Assembly (NCBI GenBank): GCA_002150815.3
Contig: NDFF03000035.1
Span: forward strand, 124,001 to 188,000
From: Grammothele lineata
Taxonomy: Eukaryota > Basidiomycota > Agaricomycetes > Polyporales > Polyporaceae
Direction: 5' to 3'
Length of the DNA stretch: 64,000 nt
In this document: positions 40,660-52,055 of the stretch, one piece after another
Position numbering within the stretch: position 1 is the stretch's first letter
Layout: each line of letters starts with the position of its first letter
Program-made: the position numbers and the translations under genes
Notes under the pieces: generated by a model
Databases searched by the model: none
What the model saw: only the letters and a program-made list of their open reading frames with translations
What the model was told of the DNA's origin: nothing

Positions 40660-41463
40660 TCATACATCTAGGTCCGTAATTCCCTTCCTCTTCAACCAAT
40701 AACGCAATGCGCCCTCGTCGTCTACAAATTGTACCGTCGGCAACCATTTGCTCTCCTCTTCCTTCTCGAAGACGGCTGCACATCCAAAGTCGATGACAAC
40801 CCCACGCTCCGGCCGATCCGAAGGAGTGAAAAGCACGTTGCTCGGGATTATGTCGCAGTGAATAACGCCTAGCCCCGCAAAACTGGCTACCGTGCGCGCC
40901 ACATCCCTGTACACTTCTGGTACGCGGGCGAGTACCTCGGGTTTGATATCGTCCAGGTTGACTGCATCGGGAATGTACTCGAGGACCACCGCAAATGGGT
41001 GGAATACCCGCTTGTCGGGGGGCACCCACGTACCGTTCAGAATGAGGCGCGGGATGGAGCTGCCCTGTAAATGGCTAAGCTTGGCGTACGCGCGCAACTC
41101 TGAATGGTAGCAGTCCTCGATGAGAAGACGGTATCGCTTCTCCTCAATGGCGGCTTCAGCATATGCGTCCTCGGGACCCGTCCATAGGAAGTCCGTGAAC
41201 TTGTCATCGGGAATCATCGCCGCGACCTCCTCGACTGCAAAGCACCATGGATATGCCGGCTTGCGCTCGTCGCAGAACCGTGGGTCATATATTTTGATGA
41301 CCACAGGATCCTGACCGAGCTCCGGTGAGCGAGCAAGGACAACGGCGGATTTGGTGAAGTGTGCAAAGGGCTTGTCGATGGTGAAGGAGATGGTCTTGCC
41401 GTCTGATGTATGAAGAGTGATAGACCCGCCGGAAGAGAACATAGGATCTGGGTCGATAGCCAT
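40660..41463 (-). CDS. kinase-like protein, tandem copy B
   Basis: A single exon of 267 codons from ATG 41463 (MAIDPDPMFSSG). The layout is the same as copy A: VVIKIYDPRF, the catalytic loop GVIHCDIIPSNVLF, VVIDFGCA and the same C-terminus LKRKGITDLDV. The differences are scattered, and no frameshift or stop is seen, so both copies look functional. In copy B the residue after the loop histidine is Cys, and the catalytic Asp and Asn are kept. The upstream sequence is duplicated as well. The role is unknown. Confidence 0.82.
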   Translation of the reverse strand: MAIDPDPMFSSGGSITLHTSDGKTISFTIDKPFAHFTKSAVVLARSPELGQDPVVIKIYDPRFCDERKPAYPWCFAVEEVAAMIPDDKFTDFLWTGPEDAYAEAAIEEKRYRLLIEDCYHSELRAYAKLSHLQGSSIPRLILNGTWVPPDKRVFHPFAVVLEYIPDAVNLDDIKPEVLARVPEVYRDVARTVASFAGLGVIHCDIIPSNVLFTPSDRPERGVVIDFGCAAVFEKEEESKWLPTVQFVDDEGALRYWLKRKGITDLDV

Positions 41464-42045
41464 GGTGGCGAGCGTAGGGCTGCGTAGGGACGGCGGATGT
41501 TCAACAGAATGTGCTGAATCTGTTTCAAATATATGTCTACTCACGATCACCTTCCCACGATGACAGCGACGCCGATGGGTAAGTAGTGCCTTATCCAGAT
41601 CACGAGAGATGACTCGCCACCGGACGCGAACATTCCGCCGGACGCGTCAGCGCTGCGCCAGGACTTGCCCCATTAGGCGTCCTCGTGGAATTCATGTTGA
41701 GGACGAAGCCGGCTGTATCCGGATTTCGGACTATAGCACGGGGAGATGGCTTGCGTCTTCGGGGGACATGTCGTTTGCATGGAGTGCGATGGGCTGGTAC
41801 GTGAAGTCTTGGACCAGCGAGAAGCTCTGGGCGGTACTGCTTTTGAGTTATCCTCTATGTCGTGGCGCTGCATCCGCGGTCTATTGCTCCCGCGGAAAAC
41901 CACGAAGAAAGGCAAGGAGCCTCGGTTTAAGAGGCTTAAGGCGTGAAAACAGCCGTTATGATTCCATCGACTCAGCAAAAGGTGATTGGCGACTTACTCG
42001 TCTGCAGAGAAGAATACTCGATTGCGCCCTTACACTGGACCAAGC
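41464..42045. other. copy B upstream region and 3' flank of the next gene
   Basis: It contains the copy of the tandem-unit promoter (about 41600-41715). The rest, to 42045, is the 3' flank of the unrecognised gene. No additional gene was seen. Confidence 0.4.
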
Positions 42046-43507
42046 TCAGCAAATCAACATGCCCCGGCCGATGTTATCCAGCAGTGCTAGCCGTGCACCC
42101 TTCAACAACCTGATCTTTGCGTCGCCTTCCCGATACGACCACAGACGCAGGAGCGTTTGAATTGCCCACGAGTACGCCGCGTCGTGGAACACCACGAAAT
42201 GGTCTGTCTCGTCCAGTTTGGGGCGCCGACCAGCGTACGTTTCAACATCTTGCTCGGCGGTCGTATGCGATGTGGACCCAGTTTGAGTGGTCAATTTATG
42301 CGAACCAACGCGGGCCCAAGTATCTAATGTATCATCAGTCGTGCTGTGTGGTCCAATGGGCCGCGCCGCGTGGAAGGAGAGCCCGATGGCTCCGTGATTC
42401 CCTGTTGCCCTGACTGTCTGCAAGAAATCCCAGAAGGCGGACACCGCAGCGCGTGTCCAGATTATGTCAGGGAAGCCATCCTTGTTAGATGGACTGGGCA
42501 GGTCAGGACCAGTGTTGGAGCTTGCGCCGTCGTCCGCGAGGATTGACGCGGGAGAGGCTCCTTCCCAGGGTGAAATGCCGCGAATGGGAATGATCCATGC
42601 GAATCTCAGAACCTTTTGCCTTATACGAGCTGCACACGTCTCGAGGGTGTAGGGGGCGATAGGCGTCACCTTGTCGTCAAAGACGAACGGCTCGACTGGC
42701 ATCGGGTTGGGAGGATGCATCATCGGCAGTAAAAAGTGAAGCTACACGTACGACATTGTCAGCTACGTATACAGAAACATACGAGACACCCGTGCTCACC
42801 CCCTGGACGATCTTTCCGAGCGAGGACTCGTCGAGCCGACGACGTTTGGTGACTGGAGGAGAGGGAGGCCGAGAGGTATCCGAAAGATTCAAAACCGAGG
42901 CTAGGAAGGCAGGAGAACCGTCCGCGGGTTCCTCATGCGTGGGAAGTGAAGGAGAAGACTCCACATCCGCTGTGGTTTCTAGCACACTAACAATGTCAGG
43001 CTTCTGTTTCTCTACGAACAGACGGTCGAGAATGCTATGGTCAAATTCCTCCAGATCCGTGAGACTCCAGATGTTGTCATAAAGGGCCATGAAGACAACG
43101 CAATCTTGCCATTCCGGCACGGCGCGTGAGTGGCCATCCCAGTATAAGGTTGGACTTGACTGCTGCATCTTCACGGAACGGCGCGTTGGGACGGGAAGGC
43201 TATATTGATAACAGTTGCGACCTGGGACTAAAGAGATATTAGGCACTAAGCTTGTAGGTTACAGAAGCAATACCGGTGCATCATTGCTTCTATCAAATTC
43301 CACCGTGCCGTTATGGTGGATCGACCGCAAGGCTTCCAACGACTCACAAAATATAGACAAGTCGCGCGGAGACGGACTGTACCATCGAGTACTGGTAGTT
43401 GTAGCATCTACCAGACGAGCAGCATCCTCAAGAATTTCTTCGACGGGCTGTATTCGCTCTTCGCCGCCGAATTTGCTGAGATAATGCACTGTGAGATTGA
43501 TATCCAT
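42046..43507 (-). CDS. unrecognised gene in the kinase-like block
   Basis: I do not recognise this protein. Exons 2 and 3 are well supported: 43227-42800 and 42741-42046, joined at GTC CAG GGG | CTT CAC. Exon 1 from ATG 43507 can end in two ways. The GTGAGT donor at 43347 leaves the frame intact (427 residues). The donor GTAACC at 43262 keeps more coding-looking sequence but breaks the frame by one base. The product has a Pro/Ser-rich linker with a KRRR cluster, then a compact C-terminal part rich in Trp and Arg (FAWIIPIRGISPWEG, FHDAAYSWAIQTLLRLWSY). No membrane segments or signal peptide were seen. A frameshifted pseudogene is possible. Confidence 0.55.
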
Positions 43508-43990
43508 GGCGGAGGAAGAAAAGGAGGAGGCGCTAAGCGCCACTGGCCATTCGCTGTCGCGTATGTACGCGATGACGGAAGGATCACCGCCACGCAAACA
43601 CACAACACTCTTCCTTCACCACTGATCCACCACCCACGCACTGCAACAGTGCAAATCCCCTACTAGAACTCCAGCTCCGTACACCATACACTTTTATCTG
43701 AAGAGCGTGGACCATGCGGAATGACGGGACGGCGAAAGGACGGGGAAGAAATAAGAAGGCTCTGCGGGACCCACTTCTCCGCTATCGCGGGCCGCGACGT
43801 ACGTGAAGCCCAACGGCATAGAACCAGGACCACACTGCAGCCTCGCGATCACGAGCTTGACCCCGTGTTGCACTCGAAGATGTCCCCATAGTCCCCCTGG
43901 CTGGCGAGATATGTAGGGATCGTAAGCTGAGCAGGGCTGAACGGGTACATAAGCCCCTGCATGAGAAGGGATATCGGTGAGCGTGCAATC
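43508..43990. other. divergent promoter region before the carboxypeptidase
   Basis: It is shared between the minus-strand unrecognised gene and the plus-strand carboxypeptidase. A TACATAAG-like element near 43948 could serve as a TATA-type site for the latter. Nothing else was found. Confidence 0.4.
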
Positions 43991-46685
43991 ATGAAGGGCC
44001 CTACTTTGTGCTCATTGTTTGTCGTCCTCGCTTATCCCATCTGGGTTTACGCGCAGACAACACCCCCCAATACTTTTCCGCACGCATGGCCTGGTCAACC
44101 TAACGGCACATTTGGCACTGAGTGGCAAGACTGTGAGTTTTACCGTTGGCATACCCCCTGGTCGTGTGTCCCAGAAGTCTCATGAAACACACGAACGGTA
44201 GACTTCCAAGTCAAGTATCCTCTGCCGAATCTCACGGGCATCGATCTCCCGCGCAGCTTTGCTGGGAATATCCCTGTAGATCGTGCGGGGCATCCGAATG
44301 ATACGCTATTCTTCTGGGCCTTTGAGAAGGAAGGCTCCAATGGCTCGCTCACCGCTCCAGCGCATGTAAATCATACGGAGCCGTGGATTATCTGGTTGCA
44401 AGGAGGGTAAGTCGGCTCCTCCCTCGAATGCTTGCTTTATGCAACGCTGTGCGCTGCGCATTAATGGCACGCTAATCAATGTTTATCAGACCTGGGTCTT
44501 CAGGAATGCTTGGATTATCTACAGAGGTATGTGAGAGTTCTCGCACAACTATGACTAGCTTTTAACAGAGTCGCAGAATGGACCGATCCATGTCTTGAGC
44601 AATGGATCCTGGGTCAAAAACCCGTTCAGCTGGAACTCGCTAGCGGATACCATTTGGATCGACCAGCCCGTTGGTCAGTGTTTGGTTGCCCGGCTCGCAA
44701 AACACGACTCTAATGTTGCGCCTCTCACTTCCAGGTACTGGTTTCTCGACAGCGGATTCCCGAGGGTACAGTACGTATTCAAGCAGTTTAGATGGAGGAC
44801 TCCCTCTCTGATAGTCAGCGTTAGTCGCAGACGAAGATCAGATGGGCGAAGATTTCGTACGTGACATGTCGACGAGTCTGTTAGAGTTTGCTAATGGCTC
44901 GTATCATCCAGATGGGGTTTCTCAGAAATCTCGTTCGCGTCTTTCCCAATCTGGCGACTCGGCCACTTTACCTGACCGGAGAGAGTTATGCTGGTACCTA
45001 CATCGTACGCTAGCAACCGTATTTGTAGATACGCACATTCACTCATCGCAATTATTGAACCCAGCCATACATCATGAAACATTTGTTTGCGCAAAGTTCG
45101 CCACCTGTCAATCTAACAAAGGCTGCCATTGGGGATGGCTCACTGGGTTCGTTTGCAACCATTCGTCATTTGCCTGTGGTACGTACTATATTCCTCTATT
45201 GGAATAGGGACATCATCTGACTCGAGGGCTAGCTTAATATTATCGAGACGTATCCTGCTTTGATTGGTTACGACCAGGACGTCTTCCAATACTTCAGAGA
45301 ACAGTGAGTCCATTCCGCACGTTTCTAGTTCAACGTTTTCTTACGAAGTCTCAGGCATCACCTCTGCGGGTTTGATCTGAATTTGACCTATCCGCAAACG
45401 GGGGGCACCTTCCCCACCCTGAATCTCACGCTAGGCCTCCGAGCGCAACTTGGAAATAGCCCCGGTGAAACGCTTACTTCGGCCTCATGGCGAGAGGCGA
45501 CTGCGAACGAATGTGCTGCACGAGCGCGCGCGAATCCTGCCATGAAACGTGGAGACTATCACGAGCGCAGAACTATACTTCGCGAGCAGTGGAAACGCGA
45601 CCTCTCGGGACGTGCGAATGGGACCCTTGATCCATGGTACGGTTGTGATATCTTCGACGAGATGCGCGACTACGCCGTGAATTTTACTTTCCCGTGGTGT
45701 GAGTATAGGTACTAGAATTGAATGTCAGCGTTGGCTCACCATCTCTGTCACAGCCAACGGCGGGTTCGACGTCTACGATGTCCCCGATGCCACACATCCG
45801 GAGCCATCGCTGGACGCAGGGCCTTTCCTCAACTCGGCTGCTGTTCGTGCCGCTCTTCATGCCCCGACTTCCAAAAATTGGAGCAGCAGCTTCAACTACC
45901 CCTTCGGATCTGTATACAACAAGTCGATCGGGAATGAGCACGGCGACCCCAGCGTCGAACCCGTCGCCTTCCTCTCTGAGCTCTTCGCCAACGCCTCTGC
46001 GCGGAACATCACCCTCGTCTTCTACTCCGGGAACGACGACGCGCAAGTGCAGCATCATGGCACGGAGGTCGTTGTCCAGAACATCACTTGGGGCTCGCCT
46101 CCCGTACAGGGCTTCGCGCGGCGGCCCGCCACGCCCTGGACGGACGACGCCGGCGCGCGTGCGGGGCTCGTCCACCAGGAGCGTGGGCTTGCGTACGTGC
46201 TCTTCGAGGGCGCAGGCCACCTCGTGCCGCAGTGGCGGCCAGCGCAGGCACTCGTGTTCCTCCGCGAGTTCGTCCTAGGAGCGAACCGCACGGGCACGCT
46301 TGAGCCCGACGGGACGACGGTCGTGGGCGGCGAGGACCCGGCGCTGGCGGGCGCGGTTCTGCCGGGCGGGCTGGAGATTTACTATGGATCGGGAACGACG
46401 GCGGGCACGTCCACCGTGCCCAGTGCGACGGCGGCTGCGTGGGCGGCGTTCATGGAAACAGCGACGGCGGGCCCTGTCACCGCTGGTGGTAGCACCAGCA
46501 CTCGCTTCGTCACTGCGACTTCGGTCGTCAGCACGTCATCGGTGGCTTCTGCCACTGGAGCGGCGAGCAGGACTGGAGCGGCACCGACCAATGGGGCGCT
46601 CGGTATGCAAGATGCGGTCGTATCAATTTGGGCTGGCTTGGGGCATTTCGCAGTTTCTATGCTGCTGATTGTGGGGATAGTATAG
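43991..46685 (+). CDS. Secreted serine carboxypeptidase (S10), probably GPI-tailed
   Basis: Eleven exons: 43991-44132, 44202-44406, 44490-44526, 44577-44673, 44735-44770, 44825-44856, 44912-45004, 45065-45178, 45233-45303, 45355-45698 and 45754-46685. They join in frame to 700 residues. A signal peptide (LCSLFVVLAYPIWVYAQ) leads to the S10 core: WIIWLQGGPGSSGMLGL, WIDQPVGTGFSTADSRGY, the nucleophile LTGESYAGTYIPYI, the aspartate in VFYSGNDD and the histidine in GAGHLVPQWRP. Many N-x-T/S sites are present. A Ser/Thr-rich tail and hydrophobic end (AVSMLLIVGIV) suggest a GPI anchor. It would remove C-terminal residues from peptides outside the cell. The exon 5-6 acceptor is the least certain junction. 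Confidence 0.9.
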
Positions 46686-46865
46686 AAGACAGTCTGAAGA
46701 TTAAGCAATGTCAAGTATAGCTAAGTGATGAAAGATAGTTTGGATGCTGAGAGCTCGAGACTGAGGCACACTCGGACAAATGAGTACACGAAAGGTCAAA
46801 AACCAAGGCCAAGGGAAAGAGAAAGGCATTGGGAGAGAATGTTCACAGTTTATGAGGGGAAGTGC
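46686..46865. other. carboxypeptidase 3' flank
   Basis: Short 3' flank before the minisatellite; no feature was seen. Confidence 0.4.
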
Positions 46866-47312
46866 GGCTGAGCGGGATTGCACGCTGAGTGAGGTTGTAC
46901 GGCTGAGTGAATTATACAGCTGAGTGAGATTGTACGGCGGCCGAGTGGGATTGTACAGCTGAGTGGGATTGTACGATTGAGAGAATTGTACGATTGAGAG
47001 AATTGTACGATTGTCAAGTGAGACAAGTTGAATAGTCGAATGAGATTGTATGGCCGAGTGAAAAGTCACAGCTGAGTGAAAAACCACAGCTGAGTGAGAT
47101 TGTACGGCTGAGTGGGACTGTACAGCTGAGTGAATTGTACGGCTGAGTGAGATTATACGGCCGAGTGGGATTGTACGGCTGAGTGAAAGATCATTGTTGA
47201 GTAAATAGTCACTGCTGAGTGAAAAACCACTGCTGATCAAGTGAAAACCACAGTCGAGTGAAAACCACAGCTGAGTGAAAACCACAGCTGAGTGAAATTG
47301 TACAGTTGAGCA
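46866..47312. repeat. minisatellite, about 18-bp units (GCTGAGTGAGATTGTACG-like)
   Basis: About 24 imperfect tandem units of GCTGAGTGAGATTGTACG, with variants such as GATTGAGAGAATTGTAC and GCTGAGTGAAAACCACA. Units drift in length between about 16 and 20 bp. A minus-strand frame runs through it only because of the periodicity. Confidence 0.9.
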
Positions 47313-47480
47313 AGATAGCCTTGTGCTACCCATCCGCATGGTAACTCCGGCTTTTCGACCACGCACAATTCCTTCCGTTCTTCTGTTCTTTCCCGTTCGG
47401 CGCCGTGAGCCATCTACATCGTTGACGCACGCAGGGGGTACCAGCGAAACAGCGTCGGCGCTTCACTCGTGATATATACA
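47313..47480. other. unique gap inside the minisatellite
   Basis: Non-repeat sequence of about 170 bp between the two repeat blocks; no feature was recognised. Confidence 0.5.
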
Positions 47481-47540
47481 CAACTGAGAGGATTGTACAG
47501 CTGAGTGGAATTGTACAGCTGAGAGGAATTGTACAATTAG
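47481..47540. repeat. second short block of the same minisatellite
   Basis: Three units of the form GCTGAGTGGAATTGTACA, matching the main array and in the same orientation. Confidence 0.85.
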
Positions 47541-47992
47541 GAGAAACTCAGTAGCTGGATGATGTACGCTTGAAGGAGAATATGGGTCGTTGCAACATCA
47601 TTGAGGCATGTAGGATGGTAGCTGAGCTCAAAGTCGAATGTCAATTCCCCAAAAGGAGGCGCGAGGGCGCCAAAGATGTTGGGTGTTCGAGACCGCCGGA
47701 ACGGTGTTTAGACCCAGGACCACATCCGCATTTCTCTCCCCCGACGCCTCTCCCAAACACACTTGATACATCTAGCTCAAGGAATAGGCAGTGGAGTAGA
47801 GCTTCAAGTATCCCACACCAGTCGCTTCTTGATCTGCTTTTTGCTGCCTGTTTCACTCTCCGAAGTTCCTCGACCGTTGGCCGGACAAAGCTTTCGGTTG
47901 TCAATTTTTCCCGGCATTGGAAAGCAGCTGGAAAATTAGGTCACAAGTACTTGGACAGTACCGCCTTGTGAGGGTCGGCAGTTATATCCGGG
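47541..47992. other. promoter side of the CstF-64 gene
   Basis: About 450 bp before the ATG at 47993. No separate gene was seen. The minisatellite lies within 500-1100 bp upstream of the start codon and could affect expression. Confidence 0.4.
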
Positions 47993-49594
47993 ATGAGTAA
48001 GGTTGTCTTCGGTGCGTTACATGTTGTGCATACACGCTAGTCCTGTACGCTGACCACCGTGTCCAATTAGTGGGCAATGTCCCCTATCATATGGCGGAGG
48101 TACCTGCACGCGAATGTCGTATATTGGTGTTACCCGTTGCTGAAACGACTTTGCACAGGAGCAACTGATAGATGTCTTCAAAAGTGTCGGTCAGGTAGTG
48201 GGCCTTCGGTGCGTGTCCCCGCCTCCCTTCGTGACGATGTCGAAGCGTAACCGTTCCCGTCGCGAAAGCTTGGTGTTCGACAGAGAGACGGGAAAACCCA
48301 AAGGGTACGGGTTCTGCGAGTTTGCCGGTGCGTCATGTTGTCCCTCTTGTCGTTCCCGGGACGGACGCTCACGGGCGCACCCCTAAGACCACGAGACGGC
48401 GCTCTCTGCTGTCCGGAATCTCAATGGCCACGAACTCGGTGGTCGGCCATTGCGCATCGACCTAGCTGACTCTGACCCGTTCCTCGAGGGTAAGACGACG
48501 GTGCGCGGTGAGATCATTGACGGTGGCGAGACTCGTGCTCAATGGCGCGAGCGCCACGAACGTGAACGCTACGACCGCGACCATGACCGCCACCGGCCTC
48601 ACGACCCTAACGCATTCCTTGCGAACCTGCCCAAAGGCGTGCCTATACCTCCGGGAGGCAATGCGCTCGATTTGATCAGCCATGTTCTTGCCACTACGGA
48701 CCCGAGTCAGATATTGGAGGTATTGGCACAGATGAAGGTGAGCTTGACCACCTGTACACTACACGGGCCTTAGTAGGCTCACGATACCGTAGGCGTTCGT
48801 CATCACACACCCTGAGCAAGCTCGAGCGCTGCTCGTTGCGCACCCTCAGCTGGGATACGCGTTATTCCAAGCTCTTCTCCTCCACAAGATTGTCGATCCT
48901 GCCATTCTGAACGTACGCGTCCTAACCCTGCCGTGCATTCTTCGCATTCTCACCTATACCATCAGCGCATGCTAGCTGCGACCGGCGCATCCGTGGCCCC
49001 AGCGCACGCACCCACACCTACACCCCCAGTGCCGCAAGTGCCCACCCCCGCGCCGTACGCGGCGCCTCCCCCAATGTATGCGGCGCCTCCACCCGCAATG
49101 GCGCCGCCGCCCAACATGTACGCCCAGCCCCCGCCGCAGATGCCGCCTCCGCCCCAGGCAGCAGCGGCCGCGGCTGCGTACTACCGGCCCCCGGTGCCCC
49201 CGCACCCACAGCAACAACCCCCGCCTGGGATGCACATGCCGCCGCCCGGGATGCAGCCCCCACCTGCCGCTCCTGTGCCTGCACCCGCCCCGGCCCCGAG
49301 TGGGGTGCCGGCTCCGGGGACGCCGCAGTTCGACCAGGCGCAGAGGGTGAGTGTCACTTTGCATGTCTCGCCGTGAGAGTGGGTATATGGGGCTGACGCG
49401 ACTACAATAGGATATGTTGATGCAGGTACTGAGCCTGAGCCCGGAGCAATTGAACCAGCTCCCGCCGAAGGAGCGGGACCAGATCATGCAACTGGTGAGT
49501 GTCTACGACACGTTTGACTGTCATAGCGTCCGGGCATGAAGTACTGACTTGACTGCGCACGTTGCAGAGGAGACAATTCGGCGTCCCGGGCTGA
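47993..49594 (+). CDS. Cleavage stimulation factor CstF-64 / Rna15 homologue
   Basis: Nine exons: 47993-48011, 48071-48099, 48159-48208, 48269-48327, 48388-48737, 48793-48912, 48966-49346, 49411-49494 and 49568-49594. They join in frame to 372 residues. The N-terminal RRM shows RNP2 VVFVGNVPY and RNP1 KGYGFCEF. The hinge region follows (ALDLISHVLATTDPSQILEV, VITHPEQARALLVAHPQLGY), a fit to the CstF-64 hinge that binds CstF-77. A Pro/Ala-rich linker (PPPMYAAPPP) leads to the C-terminal CstF helix bundle, LSPEQLNQLPPKERDQIMQL. It binds GU-rich RNA for mRNA 3'-end cleavage. The first exon is only 19 bp. Confidence 0.94.
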
Positions 49595-50073
49595 ACGTCG
49601 AGAACCAATGGCTCTTGTCGAGAGGACGTCCAATATGCAAGCGAAATACGATGCATCGGCCTTCGCTTTTCTATTTTCTTGTTATCCGTGCTGCGAACTC
49701 GTTTGAGCAATGAGTACTGTAGTTCCGTGTTCTTGCTGTCTTTGTAAGCTTTCTTGTACATGCTTTCTTCTACGATTCCGCTACGTACACGTTGTCTGCG
49801 ACATCATAAGTTGGGCGACCAGTCAAGAACTCTTGCGCTTCAACGTTGACCTACCAGCGGGCAAGTCGTCGCTGTTGTCAGTTGTACTTTCCTAGCAGTC
49901 CGGGAAATGATCAAGTCAAAGAACGTGCGTTGAAGGATTAGGGTACTAGGAATACGGGTGAATTACAAAGTCAAGAGGGTATGAATCGAACAATCCAACT
50001 GTAAAACTACAAGTGTCTCTGTCTAATGTCTAAGTAGTATGGTATCTATCCGAAACGAGGCAAATATTCTCAG
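49595..50073. other. convergent 3' spacer of CstF-64 and the transporter gene
   Basis: About 480 bp between two converging stop codons, AT-richer than the coding regions. No feature was seen. Confidence 0.4.
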
Positions 50074-51790
50074 TCACCGAACACCGGAGACTTGCCCATG
50101 TATGTCGACTGTCCGTTGACGGCGCGCCTTCTCCTCGTACTCTACCCACGCGTACCATGCGCCCCCAGCGATGGTAATCGCAATTCCAAGAGCATTCGTG
50201 CGAGAGACGGAGAGGTTGAATACAGCCATGGCAAGGAGGATCGTCAGGACCTGCTTGACGTTTGCTACAACGTAAATGGTAGTCATCAACATCGCGTAAA
50301 CTAACGAGGCGGTATCATACGAGCACGCACCTGCGACGGCCATGTTGAGCGCGCCGACCTTACCGTTCGCGGTAAAGCTGACGACGTTGAGGCCGAACGC
50401 GATGAGACCGTTTCCGAGGAGGACAAGGAGGTACGTCGGCGACCAAACCGCGCCGCTATCGTGGATTTGTGTGAGCTCCCCGGAGAAGTACGCGTACACG
50501 ACGCATTGCACGAGCGCGAGCGGGGACATGCGTGTAAGGAGGTCGAGCGGGTGCATGTTAAGCGAAGGCGGGACGAGTAGGTCTGCGAGTGGAGATCGGG
50601 TATAGGCGCGAGGCGTTTTGTGGGAGGAGGATTGGAGGACATTGGTGTAGATCGTTTTGAGGGCGGCAAGGATCGTTCCAAGGAGGGTGAGGAGGAATCC
50701 GGTAGTAGTTGCGTAGTAGTCGCCATAGGTGCTGTGGAGGATTGAGCGATGAGACGTGATAGCAGCCTCCAAAGCAAACGTACGCTAAAGCCACGCCCAG
50801 CATGACTGGCAGTAGGGTGAACAGTCTTGACCCGTCGAAGCGGTTTCCGAGGAGGGCGGTTGAAAGGAGCGTGGTGAATATAGGTGTTGCAGCGCGCACT
50901 ACTTGGTGGAACTACGAGACCTCAGTCTTGATACGAAAACAATATTGCGTGATTGGATGGATACTCACTGGAATGGTGACCAGATGCAGCGAGACGTTGC
51001 TCACCGCAATATTGACCGCATATAACACGCTAAAGGCTACGAGGACCGCATAGCTTCTTGCATCTAACGCTGCGGGTGTGTACACTTTTCGCCGCTGCAG
51101 CGCGACACCGCCGATGCTCCCGAAGAGCGCGTGGACTGCGGTAAGGGTGTAAGGAAAAGGGAAGCGTACCAGAACACCCTTATTGTAGAGCGTGAGCGTC
51201 AGGTTGAACGCGAAGTACCCTCCTAGCCAGAAGGCTTGAGAGTTTGCCCAGCGTGCTGCAGTGATGGTTTTCTTCCGCGTCCGTTTAGAACTGAGGCGCT
51301 TGGCTGAGGAAGGAGCTTCTGGCGCGACGACAGGAAGGGAGGGCGAGAGAACCCCGGCCTCGTGCGCGAGCGGCGTGGGTGGTACCACGAATGCTGGGGT
51401 ACTTGATGCATCGCGCGCAAAACCTGGACGTTGTCGCGGCGATGATCCCATACCTGGCTGTCCGCGCGAAGGGTCTCGTGGATGCCAGAGCGTTCGCCCG
51501 AAGGTCTGTAGGTCGAACGCCTCTGGAAGGCCTTGCATCTGAACGCTCGGCCCAAACAGCCCATAAGGAAGGGCACTTTCGCATTGCTGATGCGTGGCAT
51601 CCAGGAACGGCGGGGGCCCAAACATGCGTGTTGTTGATTCGACGCGCGCGGGGAGGTCGAAGTAGCCCGAGGATCCAGCGAGGCGCACTGCGAGCTCCGC
51701 GGGAGAGGCCCGCTCAAGCAAAGGGGTCTTCATTGCGGCGCACAACGGCCAGCGGGACGACGGGGGCGTCGAGCGCGACGAGAGGGCCAT
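50074..51790 (-). CDS. TPT/nucleotide-sugar transporter
   Basis: Four exons: 51790-50969, 50911-50784, 50731-50331 and 50264-50074. They join in frame to 513 residues. The N-terminal 160 residues are polar and Pro/Ser-rich. The membrane part has about ten hydrophobic segments, opening with the family signature WLGGYFAFNLTLTLYNKGVL. Further conserved stretches are HLVTIPFHQVVRAATPIFT, FLLTLLGTILAALKTIYTNV and LGNGLIAFGLNVVSF. The triose-phosphate/nucleotide-sugar translocators work in Golgi, ER or plastid membranes; in fungi the Golgi or ER is expected. The substrate is not predictable. The ATG could instead be 51733. Confidence 0.88.
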
Positions 51791-52055
51791 GAACGACAGC
51801 AACGAGTGGAGCAAGCTTGAAGCGACTTCGATGCCTGGTTCCTTGCAGCCGAGTATAGCAGCACCCGTTATCTTATCTTGTCGGGGATTCAATTCTATGA
51901 TTTCGGCGAAACTCCGACAATGAGCGTGTAATCTCCGCTCGGCCCCTGGTGCTGTGGCTGCGCCATTCGCGGTCTAAGCACATTGCGACCACCACCCTCG
52001 TCTACTCCCCGCACTATCCCTTACTGCCTCATCATACCTCTGCACCGTCTTACTG

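Noticed and set aside
46701..47366. 221-codon minus-strand frame
   Set aside because: It is the translation of the minisatellite; the repeated HSAVQS-like peptide follows only from the 18-bp periodicity.
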